A stretch of DNA of 64,000 nt from Mesorhizobium amorphae CCNWGS0123. GTDB taxonomy: Bacteria > Pseudomonadota > Alphaproteobacteria > Rhizobiales > Rhizobiaceae. The DNA is taken from positions 680,001 through 744,000 of the forward strand of contig NZ_CP015318.1 of assembly GCF_001686985.1 (NCBI RefSeq). Direction: 5' to 3'. A program made the translations under genes and the position numbers. Positions 1 through 8,471 of the stretch are shown piece after piece (within the stretch, counting starts at the first letter, position 1; the number at the start of each line of letters is the position of its first letter). The notes below the pieces were generated by a model that worked only from the letters and a program-made list of their open reading frames with translations, searched no databases and was not told the DNA's origin.

Positions 1-172
1 CGCCGTCGGCGCAGTTGTAGGTGGCAGTGCGCGGCTGCGGCGCCGTCAGGTCGGTGGCCGTGGGGGCGGCGGCATTTCCAGCCTTCGGCGCGCTGTTTTG
101 CGGCACGCAGGCCGCTACGGCCAAGAGCAGCAAAACCAACGGCGCCACCCGAAATGCCCGGCGTAACGCCAT
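1..172 (-). CDS. Lipoprotein with MliC-like start (cut by window edge)
   Basis: This is the N-terminal part of a leftward gene that runs off the left end of the window. The first 57 residues are visible. They begin MALRRAFRVAPL, followed by a hydrophobic stretch ending in a lipobox (VAAC) near residue 22, so the product is probably an outer-membrane or periplasmic lipoprotein. After a Pro/Ala-rich linker comes YNCADG, the opening motif of the MliC family of C-type lysozyme inhibitors, which protect peptidoglycan from host lysozyme. A GGGAGGA ribosome-binding site lies just before the ATG. The signal peptide is clear; the MliC assignment rests on one short motif because the rest of the domain lies outside the window. 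Confidence 0.6.
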   Translation of the reverse strand, partial: MALRRAFRVAPLVLLLLAVAACVPQNSAPKAGNAAAPTATDLTAPQPRTATYNCADG

Positions 173-342
173 ATGCTGTCCTCCCGCGCGGCAAGCTAGC
201 CACGATGCCTCGCCAGATCAAGGTCACCAGACCTTAGCCCCTGGGCCGGCGATGGTGCGGGCAAGCATGGCCGAAAGATGGCCGCCGACCGCCGGATATT
301 AACCATGTTCATCAAGATCCTGCCCCGAAAGCCGTCGGGCTA

Positions 343-367
343 TTAACAAAGGTTAAGAAAAGGTTAA
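343..367 (+). promoter_or_regulatory. Candidate CtrA-type site
   Basis: Three TTAA blocks stand in a row at 343, 353 and 364. The last two are separated by exactly seven bases, matching the TTAA-N7-TTAA consensus of the alphaproteobacterial cell-cycle regulator CtrA. The site ends about 54 bases before the start of the small secreted protein gene. The match is seen directly; CtrA binding is inference. Confidence 0.35.
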
Positions 368-421
368 TTTCTGATTCGAACAGGCTCCGGACCAAAAAGG
401 TCGTAGAAGATGGAGGACGCC

Positions 422-781
422 ATGCGTTCGAATTCGGGCAGACTGCGCCTCGCGGCGCTCACGCTGGCGGTGATGTCCGTCGGCTTCGCGGCACCCGCAA
501 TGGCATGGTCGCGCCACCATGATCGCGTCTATGCCGATTCCTTCGGCAATCTCGTCATCGACAGCGCCGCCGGCTACAAGCGCATCATCGTCGGCGAGGG
601 CAAGCTAGCCAAGGAATTGTCCGACTACACCGGCGCCGGCCAGCCCGACGTGATCTATGAGAACGAATCGGACGATGTCTCGGACCATGGCTGCTACCAG
701 CCACCGGTCTTCGTGAAGGGCCGCTCCTATATGTACGGCCTCTCCGACGGCGAGATGCCAAACCTCAGCCCTTGCCGCTGA
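422..781 (+). CDS. Small secreted protein of unknown function
   Basis: The product is 119 residues and I do not recognise its family. It begins with a typical Sec signal peptide: a charged N-terminus, a hydrophobic core, and a cleavage site after AMA near residue 28. The mature part is about 90 residues with two cysteines (DHGCYQPP and the C-terminal SPCR) that could form a disulfide. The ATG at 422 is chosen because GGAGGA lies 5-10 bases upstream; the in-frame ATG at 410 would put that ribosome-binding site inside the gene. The 3' end overlaps the convergent GGDEF gene by 17 bp. A possible CtrA site lies upstream. Confidence 0.7.
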   Translation: MRSNSGRLRLAALTLAVMSVGFAAPAMAWSRHHDRVYADSFGNLVIDSAAGYKRIIVGEGKLAKELSDYTGAGQPDVIYENESDDVSDHGCYQPPVFVKGRSYMYGLSDGEMPNLSPCR

Positions 782-1973
782 CCTTGGACATCGCGCGGTC
801 TTGCCGCGCGGCCGGTCCAGCCGAGACGCGCACGCAGTCGCGGCCGCTGCCCTTGGCCTGATACAGCGCCTCGTCGGCGCGCCGCAGCAGATCGGAAAAA
901 TCCTCGCCCGCATCAAGCTCGGCGACGCCGAAGCTGGCGGTGCAGCGATGTTCGACCGGCAGGCTGTCGATCGGCAGCGCGCCGAAAGCGCTGCGCGCGC
1001 CTTCGGCGAACAGCCGCGCCGCGGCAAGATTGGTGCCCGGCAGTATGATGGCGAACTCCTCGCCGCCGATGCGGCCGGCGACGTGATGCTCGGCCGCCGC
1101 CTCGCGCAGGAAGCCGGCAAACGTCTCGATGACGCGGTCGCCGGCGGCGTGGCCGTAGCTGTCGTTGATGCTCTTGAAATGATCGAGATCGGCGATGACA
1201 AGCGCCACCGGAACGCCCTGGCGCACCGCGTCCTTCAGCGCGATCTCGGCATGGCGCTCGAAGCCGCCGCGGTTGAGCAGCCGCGACAGCGTGTCGGTCT
1301 CCGACTTCGACGTCGCTTCGGCCAGCACGTCGCGCACCAGGATCGCCAGCGCCAGCAGCGCCAGCGCGAAGCCGAACACCGTGCCAACCGATTGCGACAC
1401 CAACGCGTAGACGGTCTGCCCATAGGCTTGCGGATTGGCGCCCCAGCCGCCCAGGGCATGCGCGATGAACGGCTTCGAGGCGAATTGCGCGGCGCTGGCG
1501 GCCAGGACGGCCATCAGCAGGGCGTCGAGCCGCTCGCGCCTTTGCCTGGACGACCAGACGATGCCGAGGGCCGCGAACTGCATGGCTGCGTAGGGAAGCT
1601 GGTAGGCCATCATGCGGGTCAGCGAATGGCGCGGCAGATCCTGCACGAACCAGACCGCGACCGAAGCGACGGCCAGAAAGGCCAGCATCGGCGGCCAGGG
1701 CGGCGTCACACCGTATTTATGGGCCAACCCGCCATTGAAGGCGATGGTGGCGCCGAGGAACACGGCAAAGGCCGTGACAACCACCGGCCGGGCATTGTCG
1801 AAGGCCGGGATGCTGAATTCGATGGCGAAATAGGCCATGCCCAGCATGTAGCCGAACGCCAGCCAGCGCGCCGACACGCGGCCCACGTCGTGGATGGCGA
1901 TCATCATGAAGGCCGCCGCCAGCAGGCCGGCGACGAACAGATTGATAATCAGAATGAATTCGGCGCTGCCCAT
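765..1973 (-). CDS. Membrane GGDEF-domain diguanylate cyclase
   Basis: A 402-residue inner-membrane protein predicted to make cyclic di-GMP from two GTP. Residues 1 to about 215 contain roughly seven hydrophobic segments, a membrane sensor module. The GGDEF domain starts near residue 227 (DTLSRLLNRGGF), includes DLDHFKSIND at 262-271, and has the intact active-site loop GGEEF at 303-307, so catalysis is expected. The allosteric inhibition motif RxxD, usually just before the loop, is absent, which suggests no product inhibition at that site. The next gene upstream in the same direction, about 100 bp away, encodes a paralogue of almost the same length and layout. Confidence 0.88.
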   Translation of the reverse strand: MGSAEFILIINLFVAGLLAAAFMMIAIHDVGRVSARWLAFGYMLGMAYFAIEFSIPAFDNARPVVVTAFAVFLGATIAFNGGLAHKYGVTPPWPPMLAFLAVASVAVWFVQDLPRHSLTRMMAYQLPYAAMQFAALGIVWSSRQRRERLDALLMAVLAASAAQFASKPFIAHALGGWGANPQAYGQTVYALVSQSVGTVFGFALALLALAILVRDVLAEATSKSETDTLSRLLNRGGFERHAEIALKDAVRQGVPVALVIADLDHFKSINDSYGHAAGDRVIETFAGFLREAAAEHHVAGRIGGEEFAIILPGTNLAAARLFAEGARSAFGALPIDSLPVEHRCTASFGVAELDAGEDFSDLLRRADEALYQAKGSGRDCVRVSAGPAARQDRAMSKVSGKG

Positions 1974-2071
1974 GGTTCTTCATACCCCGCGGGACAGCAA
2001 ACCATCGACGGGCGAAAAAGACGTTAACGGGCGGCACGATGACATAGTCGTTGGCCGAAGCGCGTTCGCCT

Positions 2072-3268
2072 TCAGCCGACGCTGGCGTTCTCCGCAACGA
2101 AGACGGTTTCCGCCCGCTCGTAGGACAGCCGCACGCTGTCGCGGCCGTTCTTCTTGGCCTTGTAGAGTGCCTCGTCGGCGCGCTGCATCAACGGCGCCAG
2201 CCCTTCATCGCCGGTGCGGGCGGCGACGCCGAAGCTTGCCGTCACCCTGACACCCGGCGGCAGGGTGGTGACGCCACCGGACGAATAGAGCGAACGGATC
2301 GCCTCGGCGAACAGGCGCGCCGAAGCAAGGTCGCACAGCGGCAGGAGCACGGCGAACTCCTCGCCGCCGATGCGGCCGGCAGCACCCCGCGTGCCGGTGG
2401 CGAAACTCAGCTTGGCGGCGAAATCGGCGATGACCCTGTCGCCCGCCGCATGTCCGTGCTGGTCGTTGAGCGCCTTGAAGTGATCGAGGTCGGCCAGCAC
2501 CAGCGCAACCGGGAGCTTGGCCGAAGCGCACTGCCGCAGAAGCAGGGCCGCTCGATCCTCGAAGCCGCGGCGGTTGAGCAGGCCGGAGAGCGGATCGGTG
2601 TAGGTCTCGGCCTTCAGCGCCTTCATCACGTCGAGCGCAGCGGCGGTAAACAGCGAGAGCGCGATCAACAGCGACAGCAACGCCTGCGACAGCAGCGCCG
2701 TGGTCCAGTAGGACGAGGAATAAAACCCGTCATAGGTCGTGAAGGGGCCATGCATGACGACGATGGCGAGGGTGCGGCCGATGAAATTGAGCCCGGAAAG
2801 CAGCGCCAGCACGAACAGGATCATCTCCGTCGGGCCATTTCTGCGCACGGTGCGCAGTTCCGCGGCGACCAGCAGGCTGAGGCCGCCGAAACCGAAATTC
2901 ATCGAGAGAATCCGCCATGTCAGGTCCGGCTGGACGAACAGGAACCAGCACAGCGCCAACAAGCCGCCGCCCGCCAGAATGCCGATCCCGACATAGGGCA
3001 CGCGCCGCCCGTAACGCGCCACGATCGCCCCGGCCAGGCAGCAGGCGGCAATGGTGAAGCATATGTTGGACAGGAGCTTGGTCGGCGCCATGCCGATCGG
3101 CAGCGTGAAATACTGCAGCAGGAAACCCGCCGGACAGAAGGCATAGCTGAGGGCCAGCGCCGCCAGATAGGGACGGTGGCGCTGATGGAACCACAGCACG
3201 AGGAACGCAGCGCCGAGCGCCAGCGCTATCGTTGGATTGAGCAGCGCTATGAATAGGCCTGTGTCCAA
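2072..3268 (-). CDS. Membrane GGDEF-domain diguanylate cyclase (paralogue)
   Basis: A 398-residue protein built like its downstream neighbour: about seven membrane segments over residues 1-210, then a GGDEF domain with TDPLSGLLNRRGF (224-236), LADLDHFKALND (258-269) and the active-site loop GGEEF at 301-305. The loop is intact, so cyclic di-GMP synthesis is likely. No RxxD inhibitory site precedes it. The catalytic halves of the two neighbours are much more alike than their membrane halves, which fits a tandem duplication followed by divergence of the sensing part. The signal sensed is unknown. Confidence 0.88.
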   Translation of the reverse strand: MDTGLFIALLNPTIALALGAAFLVLWFHQRHRPYLAALALSYAFCPAGFLLQYFTLPIGMAPTKLLSNICFTIAACCLAGAIVARYGRRVPYVGIGILAGGGLLALCWFLFVQPDLTWRILSMNFGFGGLSLLVAAELRTVRRNGPTEMILFVLALLSGLNFIGRTLAIVVMHGPFTTYDGFYSSSYWTTALLSQALLSLLIALSLFTAAALDVMKALKAETYTDPLSGLLNRRGFEDRAALLLRQCASAKLPVALVLADLDHFKALNDQHGHAAGDRVIADFAAKLSFATGTRGAAGRIGGEEFAVLLPLCDLASARLFAEAIRSLYSSGGVTTLPPGVRVTASFGVAARTGDEGLAPLMQRADEALYKAKKNGRDSVRLSYERAETVFVAENASVG

Positions 3269-3396
3269 AGGACCGTGACTTCCCCTCGCTTACGCCGGGG
3301 AAGACGTTAGACCCTAAGCCCAAACAAGCAGTTAAACGACACCGGAAATATACAGGGATCGTCTCCTATCGGCGGGTCGCCGGCGCGATCTTCAAA

Positions 3397-3439
3397 GCAA
3401 TTCCAGGAAAAGTGTGAACGGTTTTCCGTCCGGAATTGC
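3397..3439. repeat. Dispersed palindromic repeat, copy 1
   Basis: The element runs from GCAATTCC to GGAATTGC with inner arms GGAAAA and TTTTCC around AGTGTGAACGG, so the whole unit can fold into one long hairpin. Closely related copies lie at 13140, 31061 and 38637, always between genes. This looks like a rhizobial dispersed intergenic element. Confidence 0.8.
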
Positions 3440-3455
3440 ACCAAAACAAGAGCAA

Positions 3456-3487
3456 AAACCCCGAGCCGCAGCGCGGTCTCGGGGTTT
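3456..3487 (-). terminator. Terminator of leuC
   Basis: Perfect 10-bp arms AAACCCCGAG and CTCGGGGTTT enclose a 12-base loop, followed on the minus strand by a T-rich tract. It lies 35 bases past the leuC stop codon. Confidence 0.8.
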
Positions 3488-3521
3488 GGCATGGTTCGCG
3501 ACGGATTGCCGAGGTCGGTAC

Positions 3522-4931
3522 CTATTTCCAGTCGCGGATGTCGACGAAATGACCGGCGATCGCCGCCGCCGCCGCCATCGCCGGCGACACCAGATGGGTG
3601 CGGCCCTTGAAGCCCTGCCGGCCCTCGAAATTGCGGTTCGAGGTCGAGGCGCAGCGCTCATGCGGCTTCAGCCGGTCGTCATTCATGGCCAGGCACATCG
3701 AGCAGCCCGGCTCGCGCCAGTCGAAGCCGGCGGCAAGGAAGATCTTGTCCAGACCCTCGGCCTCGGCCTGTTCCTTGACCAGGCCTGAGCCCGGCACGAT
3801 CATGGCGTTGACGCGCGGATTGACGGTCTTGCCCTCGACCACCTTGGCGGCGGCGCGCAGATCCTCGATGCGGCCATTGGTGCAGGACCCGATGAAGACG
3901 CGGTCGAGCGCGATGTCGGTGATCTTGGTGCCCGGCGTCAGCCCCATATAGTCGAGCGCGCGCAGCTTCGAGCTGCGCTTGTTCTCATCGGTGATGTCTT
4001 CCGGATTCGGCACGATGCCCTGCACCGAGACGACGTCCTCGGGCGAGGAGCCCCAGGAGACGATCGGCGGCAGTTTCGCCGCATCAAGCACGATCACTTT
4101 GTCGAAATGCGCGCCCTCGTCCGACTGCAGCGTCTGCCAGTAGGCAAGGGCCGCATCCCAGGCCGCGCCCTTCGGCGCGCGCGGCTTGTCCTTGACATAG
4201 GCGAAGGTCGTCTCGTCGGGCGCGATCAGGCCGGCGCGGGCACCGCCCTCGATCGACATGTTGCAGATGGTCATGCGGCCTTCCATCGACAGCGCGCGGA
4301 TCGCCTCGCCGGCATATTCGATGACATAGCCGGTGCCGCCGGCGGTGCCGATCTCGCCGATGATGGCGAGGATGATATCCTTGGCGGTGACGCCTTCCGG
4401 CAGCACGCCGTCGACGCGCACCAGCATGTTCTTGGCCTTGCGCTGGATCAGCGTCTGCGTCGCCAGCACATGCTCGACCTCCGAGGTGCCGATGCCATGC
4501 GCCAGCGCACCAAAGGCACCGTGCGTCGAAGTGTGGCTGTCGCCGCACACGATGGTCATGCCGGGCAGCGTAAAACCCTGCTCCGGGCCGATGATGTGGA
4601 CGATGCCCTGGCGGATATCGTTCTCGGAATAATATTCGATGCCGAAGTCCTTGGCGTTCGTCGCCAGCGCCTCGACCTGGATGCGGCTTTCCTCGTTCTT
4701 GATGCCGAACTTGCGCTCAGGCGAGGTCGACACATTGTGGTCGACCACGGCCAGCGTCTTTTCCGGATGCCGAACCTTGCGGCCGGTCATGCGCAGGCCT
4801 TCGAAGGCCTGCGGGCTGGTCACTTCATGGACGAGGTGACGGTCGATATAGAGCAGGCAGGTGCCGTCGTCCTGGCGGTCGACGACATGGTCGTCGAAGA
4901 TCTTGTCGTAGAGGGTGCGCGGTGCGCTCAT
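3522..4931 (-). CDS. leuC: 3-isopropylmalate dehydratase large subunit
   Basis: LeuC isomerises 2-isopropylmalate to 3-isopropylmalate in cytosolic leucine synthesis, acting with the small subunit LeuD, which is not in this window. The 469-residue length is the usual size. The three cysteines that hold the [4Fe-4S] cluster are visible: C350 in GSCTNGR and C410 and C413 in GCSMCLAMN. The aconitase-family segment [15 protein letters not shown] is at 129-143. The gene ends at a strong terminator. A 45-codon open frame lies just upstream in the same direction. The start ATG has no strong ribosome-binding site, but the protein begins at the normal family position. Confidence 0.97.
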   Translation of the reverse strand: MSAPRTLYDKIFDDHVVDRQDDGTCLLYIDRHLVHEVTSPQAFEGLRMTGRKVRHPEKTLAVVDHNVSTSPERKFGIKNEESRIQVEALATNAKDFGIEYYSENDIRQGIVHIIGPEQGFTLPGMTIVCGDSHTSTHGAFGALAHGIGTSEVEHVLATQTLIQRKAKNMLVRVDGVLPEGVTAKDIILAIIGEIGTAGGTGYVIEYAGEAIRALSMEGRMTICNMSIEGGARAGLIAPDETTFAYVKDKPRAPKGAAWDAALAYWQTLQSDEGAHFDKVIVLDAAKLPPIVSWGSSPEDVVSVQGIVPNPEDITDENKRSSKLRALDYMGLTPGTKITDIALDRVFIGSCTNGRIEDLRAAAKVVEGKTVNPRVNAMIVPGSGLVKEQAEAEGLDKIFLAAGFDWREPGCSMCLAMNDDRLKPHERCASTSNRNFEGRQGFKGRTHLVSPAMAAAAAIAGHFVDIRDWK

Positions 4932-4988
4932 GTGCGTAAATCCGTCGATTTGACTATGGGAAGAGGAACGCCAGCAGACCGGCGCTGG

Positions 4989-5126
4989 TCAGTCGGCCTG
5001 GCTAAGTCGGCTGGTCGGCGCGCCGCAGACGCGCGCGGAAAATCGCGACGGCAGGCGTTTTCTGTCCTGCAGAACGAAACCCTTGTAGGCCGGATCGCCA
5101 AAAAGCTCTTCCATGGCGCTGCTCAT
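4989..5126 (-). CDS. Possible small protein upstream of leuC
   Basis: A 45-codon frame begins MSSAMEELFGDPAYKGF and ends at a TGA 57 bases before leuC. It is not rich in leucine, so it does not look like a classical leu attenuator peptide. The residue composition is protein-like, but there is no clear ribosome-binding site, and the second methionine (MEELF) is an equally good start. I do not recognise the sequence. It may be a real small gene or part of the leuC leader; confidence is low. Confidence 0.3.
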   Translation of the reverse strand: MSSAMEELFGDPAYKGFVLQDRKRLPSRFSARVCGAPTSRLSQAD

Positions 5127-5174
5127 ATCAACGTTTTGGCTTTTCGGCAATTGCGGCTGCCTTGCACGACTCTA

Positions 5175-5197
5175 CCTTCTCCCCCTGCGGGAGAAGG
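5175..5197. repeat. Solitary arm of a RIME-like palindrome
   Basis: CCTTCTCCC and GGGAGAAGG form a perfect 9-bp stem around CCTGC. The same stem type recurs at 36.6, 48.4 and 57.8 kb. It sits 15 bases past the methyltransferase stop codon and could act as its terminator. Confidence 0.65.
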
Positions 5198-5212
5198 AAA
5201 GATGCGCCCCGC

Positions 5213-5848
5213 TCAAGCCACCTCGAACACGAACGTCTTCACCAGCGCCTCCGGATCGCCGATCGCATAGCAGCGGAACCATGGGCTTTCCTCGACCGGC
5301 CGCCATTTTTGCGCCTGCGCAAGCTCATCGAACACCGCCTGAAACCCGCCGGCCCCAAAAACCTGGTCGCGCACGGTGAAGATGGCGTGGCCGCCTTTTC
5401 TGGTGATGCGCACCAGTTCGTGCAAACCGGAGGCCGGCGCATGGCCGATGGTGAACACGCCGGTGGAGAAGAACGCGCGAAAATGCCCGTCCGGCCAGGG
5501 CAGCGGACCGCCGAGCATCGCCTTCTTCAGTTCGCTGTAGGCATTGCGGCTGCCGGCGATCTTGAGCATGTCGTCGGACAGGTCGAGCCCGGCAATGTCA
5601 TGATAGCCAAGCGCCTTGAGCGATGGCCCCGACAGGCCGGTGCCGCAGCCGGCGTCGAGCAGCGGCCCTTCGCTCAATGGCACATGGCGCGACACCCAGG
5701 CGGTGATCAGGAACGGCAGCAGATAGCCGAGCGAAGCGGTCTCGCTGTCATAGGTCGCCGCCCATTCGGCATAGGCCTTGGCGAGTGCTTCCGGCGTATC
5801 GGCCGAATAGACGGAGTCCAGCGCCGCATTGGCCTTGTCGACGATCAT
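5213..5848 (-). CDS. Class I SAM-dependent methyltransferase
   Basis: A 211-residue cytosolic protein of the Rossmann-fold methyltransferase superfamily. Motif I (LLDAGCGTGLSG), which binds S-adenosylmethionine, and the acidic end of strand 2 (IAGLDLSDDML) are clear. The layout resembles the METTL27/Williams-Beuren methyltransferase-like group, but the substrate cannot be read from the sequence. The ATG at 5848 is preferred for its weak upstream AGAGAA; an in-frame ATG eight codons earlier is possible. It follows the ABC permease gene by 57 bp in the same direction and may be cotranscribed with it, though no functional link is evident. Confidence 0.8.
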   Translation of the reverse strand: MIVDKANAALDSVYSADTPEALAKAYAEWAATYDSETASLGYLLPFLITAWVSRHVPLSEGPLLDAGCGTGLSGPSLKALGYHDIAGLDLSDDMLKIAGSRNAYSELKKAMLGGPLPWPDGHFRAFFSTGVFTIGHAPASGLHELVRITRKGGHAIFTVRDQVFGAGGFQAVFDELAQAQKWRPVEESPWFRCYAIGDPEALVKTFVFEVA

Positions 5849-5905
5849 GGGGTTCTCTGGATCTTGTCGCATCGTTGCGATGGTAGCCCGGTCTTCGCTG
5901 GCCGA

Positions 5906-6721
5906 CTATTCCCCTTGCTGGTTTCGCAGCCGCTTCTCCAGCGCCCGCAGGGCCAGCGACAGGCCGACGGTGAGGATGAGATAGATATAGGCGACGATCG
6001 AATAGGTCTCGAAGAAGCGGAACGAGCCGGCGGCATAGACCTTGGCCATCTGGGTGACGTCGGCGACGCCGAGCACCGAGACCAGCGAGGAATCCTTGAC
6101 CATGGCGACGAAGTCGTTGCCGAGCGGCGGCAGGATGGTGCGGATTGCCTGCGGAAAGACGATCAGCCGGAAGCGCTGCGCACGCGTCAGCCCGAGCGCC
6201 TTGGCCGCCTCGATCTGGCCCTTCTCGACCGCCTGGATGCCGGCCCGGAAAACCTCGGAGATGAAGGCCGAATAGCCGATGGTCAGCGCCATGATGGCGC
6301 GCCACAAGAGCGACACGTCGCGCACCAAAAGCTCGCCGAGGATACCGGCAATCTGCAACGGTGCTGTCAGCGCGTTCCACGCGGCGACGAAGGCCGGCGC
6401 GCCGGCGAAGGCGATCCAGAACAGCAGCACCAGGATCGGCACGCCGCGGATGATCTCGACATAGAAGCGCGCGACCTGGCGCAGCACACGCGAGCCCGAC
6501 AATCCCATCAACGCGATGCCGAGCCCGATCACTGACGCCAGCGCGAAGGCAACGACGGTGACGAAGATTGTGATGCCGATGCCCTTGGCGACAGTGGCGA
6601 AAACCTGGGCGTAGAGGCCGTTGGCGGCGATGAAGACGGCGGACGCAAGCGCAAGTGTCGCGGCTACGGCCAGCCACCAGGGGAAATCGGGCTTGGAGGT
6701 TGCGGGCGCGGGTGGCATCAA
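5906..6721 (-). CDS. Amino-acid ABC transporter permease (HisM/GlnP type)
   Basis: A 271-residue inner-membrane permease of the polar amino-acid uptake family. It has several hydrophobic segments and the EAA loop that contacts the ATPase (EAAKALGLTRAQRFRLIVFP, about 190-209). It lies downstream of the matching substrate-binding protein gene, separated by 265 bp that carry a large inverted repeat. No ATP-binding subunit gene is adjacent; the next gene downstream encodes a methyltransferase. The transporter must therefore share or borrow an ATPase from elsewhere. With a single permease gene, the channel is presumably a homodimer. Confidence 0.9.
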   Translation of the reverse strand: MMPPAPATSKPDFPWWLAVAATLALASAVFIAANGLYAQVFATVAKGIGITIFVTVVAFALASVIGLGIALMGLSGSRVLRQVARFYVEIIRGVPILVLLFWIAFAGAPAFVAAWNALTAPLQIAGILGELLVRDVSLLWRAIMALTIGYSAFISEVFRAGIQAVEKGQIEAAKALGLTRAQRFRLIVFPQAIRTILPPLGNDFVAMVKDSSLVSVLGVADVTQMAKVYAAGSFRFFETYSIVAYIYLILTVGLSLALRALEKRLRNQQGE

Positions 6722-6761
6722 ACGATACCGGTGACAGAGCCACGAGGGCTGCGTTTCGTCA

Positions 6762-6919
6762 CACCCCCCTCTGTCCTACCGGACATCTCCCCCGCAAGGG
6801 GGGAGATTGGCTGCTTCTTCGAAGGTGGCCCCTCACCAGCGTCGGGAATTATTGAAACCAGTCGCGACATCCGATCTCCCCCCTTGCGGGGGAGATGTCC
6901 GGCAGGACAGAGGGGGGTG
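6762..6919. repeat. Near-perfect 46-bp inverted repeat
   Basis: The arms 6762-6807 and 6874-6919 match at 45 of 46 positions and flank a 66-bp spacer. Each arm is itself partly palindromic (ATCTCCCCC with GGGGGAGAT). The element fills the gap between the binding-protein and permease genes and would form strong hairpins in their shared transcript. Confidence 0.85.
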
Positions 6920-6986
6920 GGAAGAAACTCCGTCCGTGCGATGTTCAGCACACGGTCCTCGCGCAGCAAGGTGCGCCGAGACGAGC

Positions 6987-7784
6987 TCACTGCCCCATCT
7001 TGTAATCAAGAAACCACTTCTTGTTCAGCGCATCCAGCGTGCCGTCGGCCTTAAGCGCGGCGATCGCCGCATTGACCGGCTTCACCAGGTCGGATCCTTT
7101 CGGGAAGATGAACCCAAAATCCTCGGTGCCGAGCGGTCCGCCGATCAGCTTCAGCTTGCCTTCGGAGGCATCGACATAGCCCTTGCCGGCGGTGCCATCG
7201 GTAAGCACCGCATCGACGTCGCCCGACTTCAGCGCCTGCACCGTGGCGCCGAACGTCTCGAACAGTTTTATCCTCGGGTTCTGTTCATTGCCGTCGAGCA
7301 CGCTGTAGACGGCGGTGTAGAAGGGCGTCGTGCCGGCCTGCGCGCCGATCAAACCGTCCTTGAAGGCGCCGAAGGTCTTGGCGTCGGTGAAGCGGCTTTC
7401 GTCGCCACGCACCAGCATGAACTGTTCCGAGCGCATATAGGGGTCGGAGAAGTCGACTTTCTCCTTGCGGTCGTCCTTGATGGTGATGCCGGTCATGCCG
7501 ATGTTGTACTGGTTGTCGGAAACCGCCTGGATCATCGCGTCCCAGGAGGTGTTCTGGTACTCGACCTTGAAGTTCAGCCGCTTGGCGATCTCGTCCATCG
7601 CGTCATATTCCCAGCCGATCTGTTTTCCCGTCTTGGCATCGATGAACTGCAGCGGCGGATAGGCGTTTTCCGTCACCACCACCACTTTCTTGCCGCCGAG
7701 ATCGGGCAGCGCCTGCGCCCATGCGGCGACGGGCGCGAGCAGGCAGGCCAGCAGGCCGGCCAGCAGCAGTTTCGATTTGGTCAT
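6987..7784 (-). CDS. Periplasmic amino-acid-binding protein (SBP_bac_3)
   Basis: A 265-residue solute-binding protein of the family 3 (polar amino-acid) group. The signal peptide ends near residue 24 (AWAQ). Family landmarks are the domain start [27 protein letters not shown], and the hinge-region stretch [23 protein letters not shown]. The ATG at 7784 has CGGGAG upstream; a longer frame exists but would bury the signal peptide. The gene precedes the permease and is expected to deliver a polar amino acid to it. The ligand cannot be told from sequence alone. Confidence 0.92.
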   Translation of the reverse strand: MTKSKLLLAGLLACLLAPVAAWAQALPDLGGKKVVVVTENAYPPLQFIDAKTGKQIGWEYDAMDEIAKRLNFKVEYQNTSWDAMIQAVSDNQYNIGMTGITIKDDRKEKVDFSDPYMRSEQFMLVRGDESRFTDAKTFGAFKDGLIGAQAGTTPFYTAVYSVLDGNEQNPRIKLFETFGATVQALKSGDVDAVLTDGTAGKGYVDASEGKLKLIGGPLGTEDFGFIFPKGSDLVKPVNAAIAALKADGTLDALNKKWFLDYKMGQ

Positions 7785-7961
7785 GACACACTCCCGGAAC
7801 GTGAAACGCCCCGATCCGTTTTGGGGCTTGCAGGAAAATCCGGCGCCGACTTTAGCTTTCCGCAAGCGCCATGCAAGCCGATCCGCTGCACCGCTTGGCG
7901 CGATAGCGGATTCCCATGCTTTCAATCGGCGGGTTCCGGAACGATCGTGTCGTGGTGAGGA

Positions 7962-8471
7962 TCAGTCGCGATCCGCCGCATTCTCGGTGGCGTTGCGCAA
8001 CCGAGTGACCAAACGGCTGACCGTCGCGTGCAGGGCTTTCAGCTCGCCAGGCTCCAGCGGCATGCTGCAGGCAAGCCCGGAGGACACATCCTTGACGCGC
8101 CCGCGCAGCGCCTGGCCCTTGGCGGTCGGCTCGACCAGCACGCGGCGCTCGTCCGCCACGTCGCGCCGGCGCGTGACCAGACCACCTGCTTCCAGTCGTT
8201 TGAGCAGCGGGGTCAGCGTCGCGGAATCCAGGCCCAGCGCCGCGCCAAGCGCGCCCACCGTGCTCGGCGCGTGCTCCCACAGCGCCAGCATCGCCAGATA
8301 TTGCGGATAGGTGAGCCCGAGCGGATCGAGCAACGGCCGATAGAGCTTCGTCATCAGCCCGCTCGCCGAATAGAGCGCGAAACAGAGCTGCTGGTCGAGC
8401 CGCGGAACAGGAAAAGTCCCGGCGCTTGCCGCCGGGAGGTCGCTGGCACTCTCTATGGTGTTTGTCGTCAT
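7962..8471 (-). CDS. ohrR: MarR-family organic hydroperoxide sensor OhrR
   Basis: A 169-residue MarR-type repressor. The N-terminal segment LDQQLCFALYSAS carries C30, which matches the reactive cysteine of OhrR proteins that is oxidised by organic peroxides and releases the repressor from DNA. A winged-helix DNA-binding domain follows (LDSATLTPLLKRLEAGGLV, wing RRRDVADERR). The start codon overlaps the ohr stop codon in ATGA, so the two are translationally coupled. A long inverted repeat just upstream of ohr is the likely operator for autoregulation. The C-terminus is variable and lacks obvious second cysteines for disulfide formation except C126, so either one- or two-cysteine chemistry is possible. 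Confidence 0.92.
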   Translation of the reverse strand: MTTNTIESASDLPAASAGTFPVPRLDQQLCFALYSASGLMTKLYRPLLDPLGLTYPQYLAMLALWEHAPSTVGALGAALGLDSATLTPLLKRLEAGGLVTRRRDVADERRVLVEPTAKGQALRGRVKDVSSGLACSMPLEPGELKALHATVSRLVTRLRNATENAADRD

